From: Caballeronia sp. NK8
Lineage (GTDB): Bacteria; Pseudomonadota; Gammaproteobacteria; Burkholderiales; Burkholderiaceae
DNA length: 64,000 nt
Reading direction: 5' to 3'
Assembly: GCF_018408855.1 (NCBI RefSeq)
Contig: NZ_AP024326.1
Coordinates: forward strand, 124,001 to 188,000
The position numbers and the translations under genes were made by a program. Each line of letters starts with the position of its first letter. Position 1 is the first letter of the stretch. The notes beneath the pieces were generated by a model, which worked only from the letters and a program-made list of their open reading frames with translations, did not search any database and was not told the origin of the DNA. Below, one piece after another: positions 8,507 to 17,490 of this stretch.

Positions 8507-10192
8507 TTATGCGGGCGCGCTCAGTGCCGAGCGGACCACGCGTGAAAGCTCGTCGAGTTGGAACGGCTTGCGCAGCGCCGTGAAGCGCTTATCAGCGATC
8601 GTCGAAATATCGACATCTGCGTAGCCTGTGGCTAGAATTACCGGCAAATTTTCGCGCAATTCGTGGGCTTTCTCTATGACCTGCAATCCGTTCATTCCAG
8701 GCATGGCATAGTCGACCATTAGCAGGTCAGGATTGTCGACGCGAAGGCGCTCGAGACCGCTAACGCCGTCACGAGCTTGAGAAACGGTATACCCGAGTGC
8801 CTGCAGGCATTCGACAAGCATGCTTCGGACGTCCTCGTCGTCCTCGATTACAAGAATGTGACGCCCCTCCACCGCGCGGTTATCTAAGTTTGAACCGGCG
8901 ACGATTTCCTGCGTTTGCTTATCTACGAGCGGCAACCACATCTCTACAGTGGTGCCCTTTCCCGGTTCGCTGTCAATGCGCGCAACACCGCCTGCCTGCC
9001 GTGCGATTCCGTACACTTGACTTAGCCCCAGTCCGGTACCCTTGCCAACCGGCTTCGTCGTAAAGAACGGGTCAAACGCGCGAGAAAGCACACTTGGCTC
9101 GATGCCCGTCCCGGAATCGCTGACACTGATGACAACGTAGCGTCCTGCTGCAAGCGTTTCGTCCGGCGCAGGTCGCTCGCCTGCATGGATGGAAAGGCGT
9201 CCGCCGACCGGCATGGCATCTCGCGCGTTGATCGCCAAGTTGAGCACAGCGAGCTCTAACTGGTTGGCATCTGCTCGCGTCCAAAGATCTTCCGCATCCG
9301 CATGGGTAGAGAATGCGATGGCCGGTCCCAGCGAGATAGAGATGATGTCATGCATGCCTTGGAGCAGCGAAGTAACGTTCACGGCCTTCAAGTCTAGATT
9401 GCTCGTGCGTGAGAACGTGAGCAATTGGGCGGTGAGCTTGCCTCCACGCTCAGTGGCGCGTTTGATCGTCGCAGCCATCTTGCGCACCCGGTCATCATCG
9501 CTCAGACGAGTAAGCAGCTCGGCGTTGGCCATGATGACATTAAGAAGATTGTTGAAATCGTGCGCAATGCCGCCGGTCAATTGGCCCAGCGCTTCCATCT
9601 TTTGCGATTGCACGAGCACGGCCTGCACCTTGGCGCGCTCATGGATCTCTTTCATGAGCCGATCATTCGCCGATGCAAGCTCACGCGTGCGTTCGCTGAT
9701 ACGACTTTCGAGCGATTCATTCAGGTGCTCGAGCGCCTCTTGCGCTTTCACGCGTTCGATCAGATGCTGCTCGGATTCCGCCAGATGCTTGCGCGACTCA
9801 TACTGCCGAGCGCGGGCGCGCAGGGACGATGTTACCGCGCGACGCAAAGTCTCAGAGTTCAAGGGTCGCTCAAGAACCAGTACGTTTCCAAGCCGTTCGA
9901 GCAGGTCGAGGCTCGCCGCGGGACGGCGTCCGGCGAAACGCCCGGAGAGCAGGATGATGGGAAGATCGGACCAGGCGGCTTGATGCTCGAGCCACTCTCC
10001 GAGCGCGCGCGCGCCATCGTCCGAAGTAGATTCTTCGGTAACGATCGCAACGCCAGCGCCGCTTTGGAGTTCCTTCAATAGACATTCCGAGTCGAGACAA
10101 GTGAAGCAGCTTCGACCGTCGCTCGCGAGTACGTCGGCGATGACATCGGCGTCGCGGCCGAAGGGCGCCATGATGAGAACGCGAAATTCCAT
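8507..10192 (-). CDS. Hybrid sensor histidine kinase / response regulator
   Basis: 561 residues when started at the ATG four bases after the KaiC-like gene stop; the longer frame would run into that gene. Residues 1-110 look like a degenerate receiver-type domain (MEFRVLIMAPFGRDAD). A coiled coil follows (about 130-200), then a HisKA box with GGIAHDFNN (about residue 217) as phospho-acceptor. The HATPase has N-box LNLAINARDAM and G-boxes SDSGTGIEP and GKGTGLGLSQV. A C-terminal receiver (from about 445) has the acidic pair EDDED, phospho-acceptor VDYAMPG and KPF lysine. There is no membrane segment, so it is cytoplasmic. The tight operon suggests it works with the KaiC-like ATPase. Confidence 0.9.
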   Translation of the reverse strand: MEFRVLIMAPFGRDADVIADVLASDGRSCFTCLDSECLLKELQSGAGVAIVTEESTSDDGARALGEWLEHQAAWSDLPIILLSGRFAGRRPAASLDLLERLGNVLVLERPLNSETLRRAVTSSLRARARQYESRKHLAESEQHLIERVKAQEALEHLNESLESRISERTRELASANDRLMKEIHERAKVQAVLVQSQKMEALGQLTGGIAHDFNNLLNVIMANAELLTRLSDDDRVRKMAATIKRATERGGKLTAQLLTFSRTSNLDLKAVNVTSLLQGMHDIISISLGPAIAFSTHADAEDLWTRADANQLELAVLNLAINARDAMPVGGRLSIHAGERPAPDETLAAGRYVVISVSDSGTGIEPSVLSRAFDPFFTTKPVGKGTGLGLSQVYGIARQAGGVARIDSEPGKGTTVEMWLPLVDKQTQEIVAGSNLDNRAVEGRHILVIEDDEDVRSMLVECLQALGYTVSQARDGVSGLERLRVDNPDLLMVDYAMPGMNGLQVIEKAHELRENLPVILATGYADVDISTIADKRFTALRKPFQLDELSRVVRSALSAPA

Positions 10193-10196
10193 TGCG

Positions 10197-11723
10197 CTAG
10201 TCGGAGGAGGGGTTCTTCTTGCCGTTCGAAGGGGGCAGCATAGCCGTGTCCCCCTGGTACCTTGGAAGACCGCCCAGAATGCCTTCGAAATCACGCAACG
10301 CTTCGCCGACGATTAGACCGCGGCCGCCGAGTTGGAACTGGCGGATCGAGCGCTCGTGCCCACTCGCGCGACTTTTGACCGCGGTCACCGCGGTGAGCAC
10401 TTCGCCCCGACGCTCGAAGTAGCGGAACAGCACGACCACATCGCTAAGATAGCTGATATCAATGTCGCTCTGGATCTCGCCGATGACACCATGCTGCCCC
10501 AAGACCAACATGGTGATGACGCCGCGCTGATTAAGATACGTGAGCAACTCATGCATCTGCAGCAGCAGATAGCGTTCTCCAGGCATGGCTTGTAAGAAAG
10601 CGTTCAGGCTATCAATGGCGACAAACCGCGCGCTGTCCTGCTCAACGCTGCGATGCACCTCGCTTGCAAACTCGCCCGGCGAGATTTCGGCCGGGTCGAC
10701 CTGGCGCAAGGTCAGCAACCCACTTTCCAGGTGGTGCCGGAGATCGATGCCGAGGCTAGTTAGCCGTCGTAGCAACGTGGTTCGTGTCTCGTCAAAGAGG
10801 TAATAGACGCAGGCTTGCCCGCGCTCGAGTGCAGCCAGCAGACATGAGGCGACGGTGGTCGTTTTACCGACGCCCGATGGCCCGACGAACAGCGTGTTTG
10901 TGCCTGGGACAAGGCCGCCGCCGAGGAGCGCATCGAGTCCAGGCGTCCCAGTGCTCAATGCGTTCGCCGAATAGTCGCTGTGATGCTCCGCGGCGACGAG
11001 GCGAGGATAGACCTTGATGCCCCCCGTTTCGAGCGTCATGTCGTGGTAACCCTCGCGAAACTTAATGCCACGCATCTTGGCAATGCGCAGCCGCCTGCGT
11101 TCGCCGCCATAATCGTGCACCAAATTGTCAAGGCTGATCACGCCATGCGCAATACTATGCAATTGGAGATCGCCGGGTTCCGAGGTGTTGTCATCAAGGA
11201 GCATCACCGTGCAGGCGCGGGTTGCGAAATAGCGCTTCAGGGCGAGGATCTGACGCCGGTATCGCAGCGGGTTCTGCGACAACATCCGGAGTTCGGACAG
11301 GCTGTCAAAGACGAGGCGGACCGGCTTCAAATCGTCAACCCGCGCGATAACGTCACGGACGGTTTCGCCCAATTCGACTTCCGCGGGATGTAAGATCGTT
11401 TGTTCGTAACGAGGATCGAGGCCCTCATCGGTAAGCAGTTCAATGATCGTGACGCGGGTGGTGTCCCAGCCGTGACTTTCAGCGACGGCCACGAGTTCGG
11501 CCTTTGTCTCGGATAGGGTCACGTACAAGCCTGGCTCCCCGACTTCGGCACCCTTGAGTAAGAACTGCATAGCCAACGTTGTTTTTCCTGCACCCGGGGC
11601 GCCTTCGAGAAGATACATGCGGTGCGGCGTCAGCCCGCCGCCCAGGATGTCGTCCAGGCCGTCGACGCCTGATGAGATACGGCCCGGATCTGGCTGATCA
11701 ATTAGCGCTGACATATGTCTCAA
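10197..11723 (-). CDS. KaiC-like double-domain RecA-type ATPase
   Basis: 508 residues with two KaiC domains. Each has a Walker A motif: GAPGAGKTT at 41-49 and GPSGVGKTT at about 278-286. Each domain opens with a typical line (GVDGLDDILGGGLTP; GTPGLDALLGGGLVPG). In cyanobacteria KaiC is the clock ATPase and kinase. In proteobacteria, KaiC homologues without KaiA/KaiB occur beside histidine kinases and have been linked to stress adaptation. No kaiB or kaiA is present here. The stop lies four bases before the kinase gene, so the two are one transcript. The actual output of this pair is not evident from sequence. Confidence 0.9.
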   Translation of the reverse strand: MRHMSALIDQPDPGRISSGVDGLDDILGGGLTPHRMYLLEGAPGAGKTTLAMQFLLKGAEVGEPGLYVTLSETKAELVAVAESHGWDTTRVTIIELLTDEGLDPRYEQTILHPAEVELGETVRDVIARVDDLKPVRLVFDSLSELRMLSQNPLRYRRQILALKRYFATRACTVMLLDDNTSEPGDLQLHSIAHGVISLDNLVHDYGGERRRLRIAKMRGIKFREGYHDMTLETGGIKVYPRLVAAEHHSDYSANALSTGTPGLDALLGGGLVPGTNTLFVGPSGVGKTTTVASCLLAALERGQACVYYLFDETRTTLLRRLTSLGIDLRHHLESGLLTLRQVDPAEISPGEFASEVHRSVEQDSARFVAIDSLNAFLQAMPGERYLLLQMHELLTYLNQRGVITMLVLGQHGVIGEIQSDIDISYLSDVVVLFRYFERRGEVLTAVTAVKSRASGHERSIRQFQLGGRGLIVGEALRDFEGILGGLPRYQGDTAMLPPSNGKKNPSSD

Positions 11724-11995
11724 GTGTGGTTGGCTGTTCCAACAGCCGTTAGTGCATGCAAAAAGCAGTCCACGCTCGCGTCAGCGTGCAAGGCTCTTAG
11801 CGACCGGGTTTCGGTGTGCTGGTTTTTCGCGGCACCCTCGCCACGTGCGCGGGCAGCACTGGCAAGCGAATAAGCGCCGGTCCGGCTGGTTGGTAAATTG
11901 TCCTTGATGTGGCGGGCAAGCAGAGTAGGATTTCCTCGTTCGACGTCATTGCCCGGGGGTGGGGGCCCATGCGACCAGGCCTCCAGCGTCGTCAT
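11720..11995 (-). CDS. Possible small protein upstream of the KaiC-like gene
   Basis: A 91-codon open frame whose stop overlaps the KaiC ATG (ATGA). That overlap is the only real argument for it: coupling of this sort is common in operons. The product (starts MTTLEAWSHGPPPPGND) has low complexity and no recognised domain. It may equally be leader sequence. Treat as unconfirmed. Confidence 0.25.
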   Translation of the reverse strand: MTTLEAWSHGPPPPGNDVERGNPTLLARHIKDNLPTSRTGAYSLASAARARGEGAAKNQHTETRSLRALHADASVDCFLHALTAVGTANHT

Positions 11996-12059
11996 ACCAG
12001 CGGAATTTCCGAACCCGCACGCCGAGTGAGCCGGATCCTATTTTCGCGATCGGGCGCGG

Positions 12060-12501
12060 CTAATACGGCCGCCAGAGCCGGCTAGGCGTGCAGGGCGCGT
12101 GAATAAGACTTCGCAGCGAGCTTAGACGATCGTACGGCGCGCGACGGCACGCCGTGTGCATCCGCTCATACACCGCAAAATGCGGCTGCACCTCTTCCTG
12201 GGCCTTGATCCGGACAATTAAATTGATCTGATCGGGCACAAGGTCCGTCGCCGCTGCGAGAGCGGGCTCCCGTTGCGGCGCGCAGATCCGGTCCTCCTCC
12301 GCCACAGTAGAGCCGACAGCTATGTGGTAGGTCTTCTCTTGCCGGAAGACGATGTCGACGACGCGCGCCCGCGCACTCGTTGTCGACGGCGGTCCGCGTC
12401 ACTTCAGCGAGTTGGTGCATGACTTCCGTAAGGAAGCCTTTGGCCGAACGCAGCCGGATGCGGTGCTTGCCAAGCGCCCGCCAATCAGTATCGAATTTCA
12501 T
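12060..12501 (-). pseudogene. Frameshifted paralogue of the 127-aa protein at 17021
   Basis: The start, MKFDTDWRALGKHRIRLRS, matches MEFDYDWLTLGRHRIRLRS of the intact gene at 17021-17404. After AVDNECAGAR the frame must change by one near 12365. It then continues RVVDIVFRQEKTYHIAVGST and EEDRICAPQ, matching ARIVEVVARKEATYEVSVGST and DDRLCAPQ, and on to QINLIVRIKAQEEV and HFAVYERM. The break falls in a run of GC repeats (gcgcgcgcccgcgc), so a sequencing error or a recent mutation are both possible. The C-terminus differs after the YERM motif. It lies divergent from a decayed Hsp20 start, the same layout as the intact copy. Confidence 0.8.
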
Positions 12502-12597
12502 GATGTCATCCCAATCGATCCCTTTGCGCGCGGCGCTGCTGCCCTGTCCGTCGTCCGCGGCGACTTGAATTTTTCCGGGAGTTTTACTACGTTATTT

Positions 12598-13016
12598 TTA
12601 GCTCAGGCAGTGTGTCCGCCGCCCGATCGGTCGCACGCTGCGTGTTTCGATTTGTTTGCTGGCAGCATCGCAGGCGAACTGGAGCGCGCAAGCCCGTTCT
12701 CTTCCTTGCTGCGTCGAAGGAGAAGACGATGAGCCACGTCTATCTGCGCTCGGACTGCACCGATGGCACCGAGCGTCGCTCTCAAACTTCAGGCTTTTTT
12801 CTGCATGTCGCTGCTCGCGCATTGCGACCGGCGCTCGTCTCGGGCGTTCCCTCGCGCCCTTGCCAGCCTCCGTCTCGCATCCCGGGCCTTAGGGCAACGC
12901 CGAACGTCGGGAACGGCGTGAATATCCTCGTGTGCGCTCCGGGGCGCTTAAAGCCGAGCTGGCCGTGCCGCGCCAGGATTGCCTTTAAACCGGCGCCGCA
13001 GGGCGACGCGGCATAG
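12598..13016 (+). pseudogene. Decayed copy of the Hsp20 gene and its leader
   Basis: The leader 12598-12728 aligns with the leader of the Hsp20 gene at 17651. Shared parts are gctcaggcag, gctgcgtgtttcgatttgttt, ggactggagcgcg-like sequence, and the pyrimidine block facing the ribosome site. An ATG at 12729 starts MSHVYLRSDC (compare MSDLYSGTDL). Further on, TPNVGNGVNILVCAPG lines up with PQINIGSTDDSIEVVAFAPG. Beyond that the alpha-crystallin domain is lost; the frame ends at 13016. This is a duplicated module, half dead, not a functional chaperone. Confidence 0.72.
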
Positions 13017-13148
13017 TCGGGACGTCGCATCCTTGCGCCGGGGGTGCGGGTGGCTTCCCATCGCAGTGGCCGATGAGAAAAAAACTTCTGCGGAGTGTGC
13101 GCCGAGAATTGTCGATCAGCAGCGAAACAATTCGTGGACAGGCTTGAG

Positions 13149-14285
13149 ATGAAAACGGTCATTCGTTACCGGAACGTGGCGAAGCTTTCACGTCCGGATC
13201 TTCATCAGATGATCGAGCGGCTCGCTGAACGGGTGCTCGGCCCGCATTTGTCTCACTTTCCGGCCGAACTGCTCCGTTTGCACGCAACCCTGGACAGGAG
13301 CCGCCACCATGGTCTCTATCGCGTTCGTTTGCAGATGACACTGTCCGGCGCGACGCTGGCGTGCGTAGAGGAATCGTCGCGATTGGAAAAGGCAATCGAA
13401 CACGCCTTTACAGAGCTGGATCGGCAGGTTGAACGCCACGTTGCACATCTGCGTCACGAGGACGCCTGGCGTCGCAAGGAGCGGCGCGTCGGCCTGCGGC
13501 AACTCAAGACGGCACTGAACGAAGAAAGCGACGCAGAAACGGCGTCCTTCAGCAGCCTCGGTCGCCCGCTGCTCGCATCACTGCAGCGCTTTGTGCAGCG
13601 GGAGCTTTCGGACCTGCAGGTGCGAGGCGAACTCGACCCGGGTGAGCCATCCGTCGACGAGATCGTCGATGAGGCGTTGGCCCGTGCGTGTGAGCAGTCG
13701 GCAACCCGCTCACGTAAGCTCAACCCGCTGCAGTGGTTGTACCAAATAACGCTGAGCGTTCTCGCCGACGAAGTGAGCCGTCGCCAGGACGAGGCGGGCC
13801 GCTGCATTTCGCTCGAGGGCAGACTGCCGATCGAGCTGCGCGAGCCGCGAGAGGACGAGGAAATACTGTTTGCCTACTGGCAGCCCGATGAAGTCCTGCG
13901 TCTTGAAGACGTCATGCCTGCAGCGGACGCGACGCCCGAGGAGGCCGTGAGCGAGCAAGAACTCCGCGCGCTGCTCGCGACGCTCCTTTCGGAACTGCCG
14001 GCACCCTGGCGCCGCGCAGTTGTCCTTTGCCGGCTGGAGGGGCTTGCAGTAGGCGCTGCCGCCCAGGTAGCCGGTGTGACGGAGCAGGCACTTGAGCAGG
14101 GGCTGACGCATGCCGACGCGTTCCTTCGGGCGAGACTTGGAGCGCTACGGTTGATCCCGCAAGCGTCGGACGAGCCCGCTGGCTACGTAATGCCAGGCGT
14201 GCTGCCGCCAGCGTCGAGCCTTTCGCAAAAATTCGAGCAGGCAACGCGGCGCGACGTTCGAGAGCCAGAGAAGCAACGACGATGA
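13149..14285 (+). CDS. Ribosome hibernation factor (HPF/RaiA) domain joined to sigma-70-like regions
   Basis: 378 residues from the ATG at 13149; a GTG at 13095 in frame would add 18. Residues 1-115 look like an HPF/RaiA domain: VIRYRNVAKLSRPDLHQMIE, the basic hydrophobic strand pattern, RLQMTLSGATLACVEESS, then KAIEHAFTELDRQVERHV and basic RRKERR. The rest resembles an ECF-type sigma factor. Region-2-like sequence covers about 150-215 (DEIVDEALARACEQ, LQWLYQITLSVLADEVSRR). A region-4-like helix-turn-helix covers about 270-340 (LLSELPAPWRRAVVLCRLEG, AAQVAGVTEQALEQGL). It precedes dnaK by about 100 bases on the same strand. The parts are each recognisable; joining them is unusual, and whether it binds ribosomes, RNA polymerase or both cannot be told here. 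Confidence 0.75.
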   Translation: MKTVIRYRNVAKLSRPDLHQMIERLAERVLGPHLSHFPAELLRLHATLDRSRHHGLYRVRLQMTLSGATLACVEESSRLEKAIEHAFTELDRQVERHVAHLRHEDAWRRKERRVGLRQLKTALNEESDAETASFSSLGRPLLASLQRFVQRELSDLQVRGELDPGEPSVDEIVDEALARACEQSATRSRKLNPLQWLYQITLSVLADEVSRRQDEAGRCISLEGRLPIELREPREDEEILFAYWQPDEVLRLEDVMPAADATPEEAVSEQELRALLATLLSELPAPWRRAVVLCRLEGLAVGAAAQVAGVTEQALEQGLTHADAFLRARLGALRLIPQASDEPAGYVMPGVLPPASSLSQKFEQATRRDVREPEKQRR

Positions 14286-14387
14286 TGTTCGCGCAATTGC
14301 GAGGGCGCAAGAAGTGTCCTAGAGACCGGCTGACCAGCGGCGACAAACGATCAGTAATTGAAGTGTTTTGATACCGGTGAAGACATC

Positions 14388-16322
14388 ATGAGCAAGATCA
14401 TTGGCATCGATCTCGGCACGACGAACTCCTGTGTGGCGTCAATGGAAGGCAAGCAGGTTAAGGTGATTGAGAATTCAGAAGGCGCCCGCACGACGCCATC
14501 GGTTGTCGCGTATCTCGACGGTAGTGAGCTGCTGGTGGGCGCGTCCGCGAAGCGGCAGTCGGTCGCCAACCCGAAAAACACGCTGTTTGCGGTCAAGCGC
14601 CTGATCGGCCGCCGCTTCGAGGAGAAGGAGGTGCAGAAGGATATTCGGCTGATGCCCTACAAGATCGTCAAGGCGGAGAACGGCGACGCGTGGGTCGAAG
14701 CGCGCGAGAGCAAGCTCGCACCGTCACAGGTCTCGGCCGAAGTCCTGCGCAAGATGAAGCAGACCGCCGAAGACTACCTCGGCGAGTCGGTCACTGAAGC
14801 CGTCATCACGGTGCCCGCCTACTTCAACGATAGCCAGCGCCAGGCGACAAAGGACGCCGGCCGCATTGCGGGTCTCGAGGTCAAGCGGATCATCAACGAG
14901 CCCACAGCCGCTGCGCTCGCCTTCGGCCTCGACAAGCGCGAAAGCCGTGACCGCAAGATTGCCGTCTTTGATCTTGGCGGAGGCACCTTTGACATTTCGC
15001 TGATTGAGATCGCCGATGTTCACGGAGAAAAACAGTTCGAAGTGCTGTCGACCAACGGCGATACCTTTCTGGGCGGCGAAGATTTTGACCAACGCATCAT
15101 CGACTATCTGGTTGGCGAGTTCAAAAAGGAGCAGGGCGTTGACCTCTCGACGGACGTGCTCGCATTACAGCGTCTCAAGGAGGCGGCCGAGAAGGCCAAG
15201 ATCGAACTGTCGTCGAGTCAGCAGACTGAGATCAACCTGCCGTACATCACAGCGAACGCATCGGGACCCAAACATCTGAACGTGAAACTCACGCGCGCGA
15301 AACTCGAATCGCTGGTGGAGGACCTGATTGAGCGGACGATGGAGCCTTGCCGCGTTGCGCTTAAAGATGCGCGTCTGACGGCAGAACAGGTCGATGACGT
15401 CATTCTTGTCGGTGGCATGACGCGTATGCCCAAGGTGCAGGAGACGGTCAGAGCGCTTTTTGGGCGGGAACCGCGAAAGGATGTCAACCCCGAAGAGGCG
15501 GTGGCCGTCGGGGCGGCCATCCAGGCGGCGGTGCTGTCCGGGGAGCGCAAGGACGTCTTGCTGCTCGACGTGACGCCGCTCTCGCTTGGCATCGAAACGC
15601 TCGGTGGCGTCATGACAAAGATGATCGAGAAAAACACCACCATTCCGACCCGGTTCTCGGAAGTTTTCTCGACCGCCGACGACAACCAGGCCGCGGTCAC
15701 TATCAAGGTGTATCAGGGCGAACGCGAGATGGCGAGCGGCAACAAGCTGATGGGCGACTTCACTTTGGAGGGGATCCCGCCAGCCCCCCGTGGCGTGCCG
15801 CAGATCGAAGTGACTTTTGATATCGACGCGAACGGCATCCTGCACGTATCGGCCAAAGACAAGGCCAGCGGCAAGGAAAACCGGATCACCATCAAGGCGA
15901 ATTCAGGATTGTCCGAAGGCGAAATTGAAAAGATGGTCCGGGAGGCGCAGGCGCATGCGGCAGAAGATCACCGGCTGCGCGAGCTGGTCGATGCGCGTAA
16001 TCAGGGCGATGCGTTGGTCCACACTACGCGCAAGGCACTGACTGAATATGGTGAAAAGCTTGACGCCGCCGAGAAGCGCGAGATTGAGGCTGCAATCAGG
16101 GACCTTGAAGATGCATTGAAACGGTCCCACAGGGAAGAAATACAGGCCCGGATCGGCGCGCTGGCGACGGCGTCGCAAAAGCTCGGGGAACGCATGTACG
16201 CGGACAAACCATCGCAAGGAAGCGGTCCGAGCGAAACGGCGGGGCAACACGAATCCCAGAGGCCAGGCCAGGATGATGGTGTGATTGACGCAGACTTCAA
16301 GGAGGTGAATCGGAAGCGGTGA
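14388..16322 (+). CDS. dnaK: Hsp70 chaperone DnaK (accessory copy)
   Basis: 644 residues starting [14 protein letters not shown]; the longer frame from 14358 adds ten non-conserved residues. All Hsp70 signatures are present: [20 protein letters not shown] and [13 protein letters not shown]. The substrate-binding domain and lid follow, and the C-terminus ends [11 protein letters not shown] instead of the usual EEVKDKK-type tail. It folds and protects cytosolic proteins in an ATP cycle with DnaJ and GrpE, neither of which is encoded here. The lack of dnaJ/grpE and the company of Hsp20s mark it as an extra, stress-island copy and not the housekeeping gene. Confidence 0.95.
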   Translation: MSKIIGIDLGTTNSCVASMEGKQVKVIENSEGARTTPSVVAYLDGSELLVGASAKRQSVANPKNTLFAVKRLIGRRFEEKEVQKDIRLMPYKIVKAENGDAWVEARESKLAPSQVSAEVLRKMKQTAEDYLGESVTEAVITVPAYFNDSQRQATKDAGRIAGLEVKRIINEPTAAALAFGLDKRESRDRKIAVFDLGGGTFDISLIEIADVHGEKQFEVLSTNGDTFLGGEDFDQRIIDYLVGEFKKEQGVDLSTDVLALQRLKEAAEKAKIELSSSQQTEINLPYITANASGPKHLNVKLTRAKLESLVEDLIERTMEPCRVALKDARLTAEQVDDVILVGGMTRMPKVQETVRALFGREPRKDVNPEEAVAVGAAIQAAVLSGERKDVLLLDVTPLSLGIETLGGVMTKMIEKNTTIPTRFSEVFSTADDNQAAVTIKVYQGEREMASGNKLMGDFTLEGIPPAPRGVPQIEVTFDIDANGILHVSAKDKASGKENRITIKANSGLSEGEIEKMVREAQAHAAEDHRLRELVDARNQGDALVHTTRKALTEYGEKLDAAEKREIEAAIRDLEDALKRSHREEIQARIGALATASQKLGERMYADKPSQGSGPSETAGQHESQRPGQDDGVIDADFKEVNRKR

Positions 16323-16464
16323 CGCCGGGACGCTCACTCGGCCGTCAAGGATCGGATGCAGGCGTGACCCCTGAGAGAGCGCTCGTATCAATCGGACCGG
16401 CGGTGCGCCAGGCGCAGCGCCGCGGTGTTCGTCAGCTTGGCGCTCATGGGTAAGAGGTTTGGCT

Positions 16465-16839
16465 ATGAACATGCAACATATACTTGTCGTGACCGCGGCG
16501 GCGTTGGCTATGTGCTGGTCCGGCGACGCAAAGCCGACGAGTGCGCCGGTGCGCACCTTGCCGCTACAAGACGATATCTGGATTACCGGTACCATCCAGC
16601 GTGGCAGCGGCCAGTACGCGCCCGGCGACTACACGACGATTTTGCTGGATCGACCGGTGACCTCGCCCTGTAGTGACAAGGTGGTCACCGATATCCTTCT
16701 CGGTATCGGTGGCAACCCGGGTCCCACACTGCTGCTTCCCTTTCTCGACCAGCGGGTGGCCGTCAAGGGGCGCGTGAGCTGTCCTCGCTCGGGCACACAG
16801 TTCTCACCGCAGCCGGACGTGGTGTTTCCGGTCTGGTAA
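16465..16839 (+). CDS. Small secreted protein of unknown function
   Basis: 124 residues. The ATG at 16465 follows AGAGG with good spacing. Residues 1-22 form a signal peptide (MNMQHILVVTAAALAMCWSG). The mature protein has two cysteines that could bond (SPCSDK and VSCPRS) and beta-rich sequence such as DIWITGTIQRGSGQY and LLPFLDQRVAVKGRV, suggesting a small OB- or beta-barrel-like periplasmic domain. I do not recognise the family with certainty. It follows dnaK on the same strand after about 140 bases. Confidence 0.7.
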   Translation: MNMQHILVVTAAALAMCWSGDAKPTSAPVRTLPLQDDIWITGTIQRGSGQYAPGDYTTILLDRPVTSPCSDKVVTDILLGIGGNPGPTLLLPFLDQRVAVKGRVSCPRSGTQFSPQPDVVFPVW

Positions 16840-16921
16840 AGGTCGACAGGTGCAAAGACGGTGCACCGAGTGCCGAGACCTGGGGCTCGACTAACTGGGC
16901 GTTGTGGTGCAGGGCGGCGGC

Positions 16922-16935
16922 TTGATCAAGATCAA
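16922..16935. promoter_or_regulatory. FNR/ANR-type box
   Basis: TTGATCAAGATCAA is a perfect match to the consensus TTGAT-N4-ATCAA for the oxygen regulators FNR/ANR. It lies between the convergent 3' ends of 16465-16839 (+) and 17021-17404 (-), so no gene starts just beside it. About 50 bases further is a GC hairpin (16985-17002, CGGGGC/GCCCCG). A small RNA could start here, or the match may be chance. Confidence 0.4.
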
Positions 16936-17020
16936 GCGTGCGCGCGCTAAGGCTAAGTCCCCCAGCATCAAGCGGTGTCGCGCCCGGGGCCCTTACGCCC
17001 CGAACTGGGTGAGCGATGCG

Positions 17021-17404
17021 CTATTGAAGTGGTGGCACCACGCCTAGCTTTTCGGCGAGCATCCTCTCGTAGACACCGAAATGCAGATCGACCTCTTCCT
17101 GCGTCACCACTGTTACGAGGATATTGATCTGCGCGGGTTGCAGGCCAAGGACGGTCGCGATCGCCGCTTCGAGTTGGGGCGCGCATAAGCGGTCGTCGGC
17201 GAACGTGCTGCCAACCGAGACCTCGTAAGTGGCTTCCTTTCGCGCCACGACTTCGACTATGCGCGCACGCGCGCTCATGTTGTTGTCGATCGCAAGCCGA
17301 ATGACCTGGACCGCCGTACGCATCGTCTCAGTCGGGAAGCCCTTCGTCGAGCGCAGCCGGATACGGTGCCGGCCGAGGGTCAGCCAATCGTAATCGAATT
17401 CCAT
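17021..17404 (-). CDS. Conserved small protein of unknown function, divergent from hsp20
   Basis: 127 residues when started at MEFDYDWLTLGRHRIRLRS, which matches the start of its decayed paralogue at 12501; the frame is open 21 codons further upstream. The sequence is mixed alpha/beta with motifs VGSTFADDRLCAPQ and LQPAQINILVTV, HFGVYERM. No signal peptide or membrane segment is seen, so it is probably cytosolic. I do not recognise the family. It is read from its own sigma-32-like promoter (17440-17468), divergent from hsp20. Duplication of the pair suggests the two proteins work together in heat stress. Confidence 0.75.
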   Translation of the reverse strand: MEFDYDWLTLGRHRIRLRSTKGFPTETMRTAVQVIRLAIDNNMSARARIVEVVARKEATYEVSVGSTFADDRLCAPQLEAAIATVLGLQPAQINILVTVVTQEEVDLHFGVYERMLAEKLGVVPPLQ

Positions 17405-17439
17405 AATGTCCTCGCAAGGGCTGTCAGGAACGTCGAGAA

Positions 17440-17468
17440 AAGATAGGATGCGCCCGTCCGATTTCAAG
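17440..17468 (-). promoter_or_regulatory. Sigma-32 (RpoH)-type promoter for the 127-aa gene
   Basis: On the minus strand CTTGAAA (17468-17462) is followed after 14 bases by CCTATCTT (17447-17440). This fits the heat-shock consensus CTTGAAA-N11-16-CCCCATNT well in the -35 and fairly in the -10. It lies 35 bases upstream of the ATG at 17404. The opposite promoter for hsp20 has the same two boxes with the same 14-base spacing. Confidence 0.7.
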
Positions 17469-17490
17469 AGCAGAAAACTCGCAACATCCC

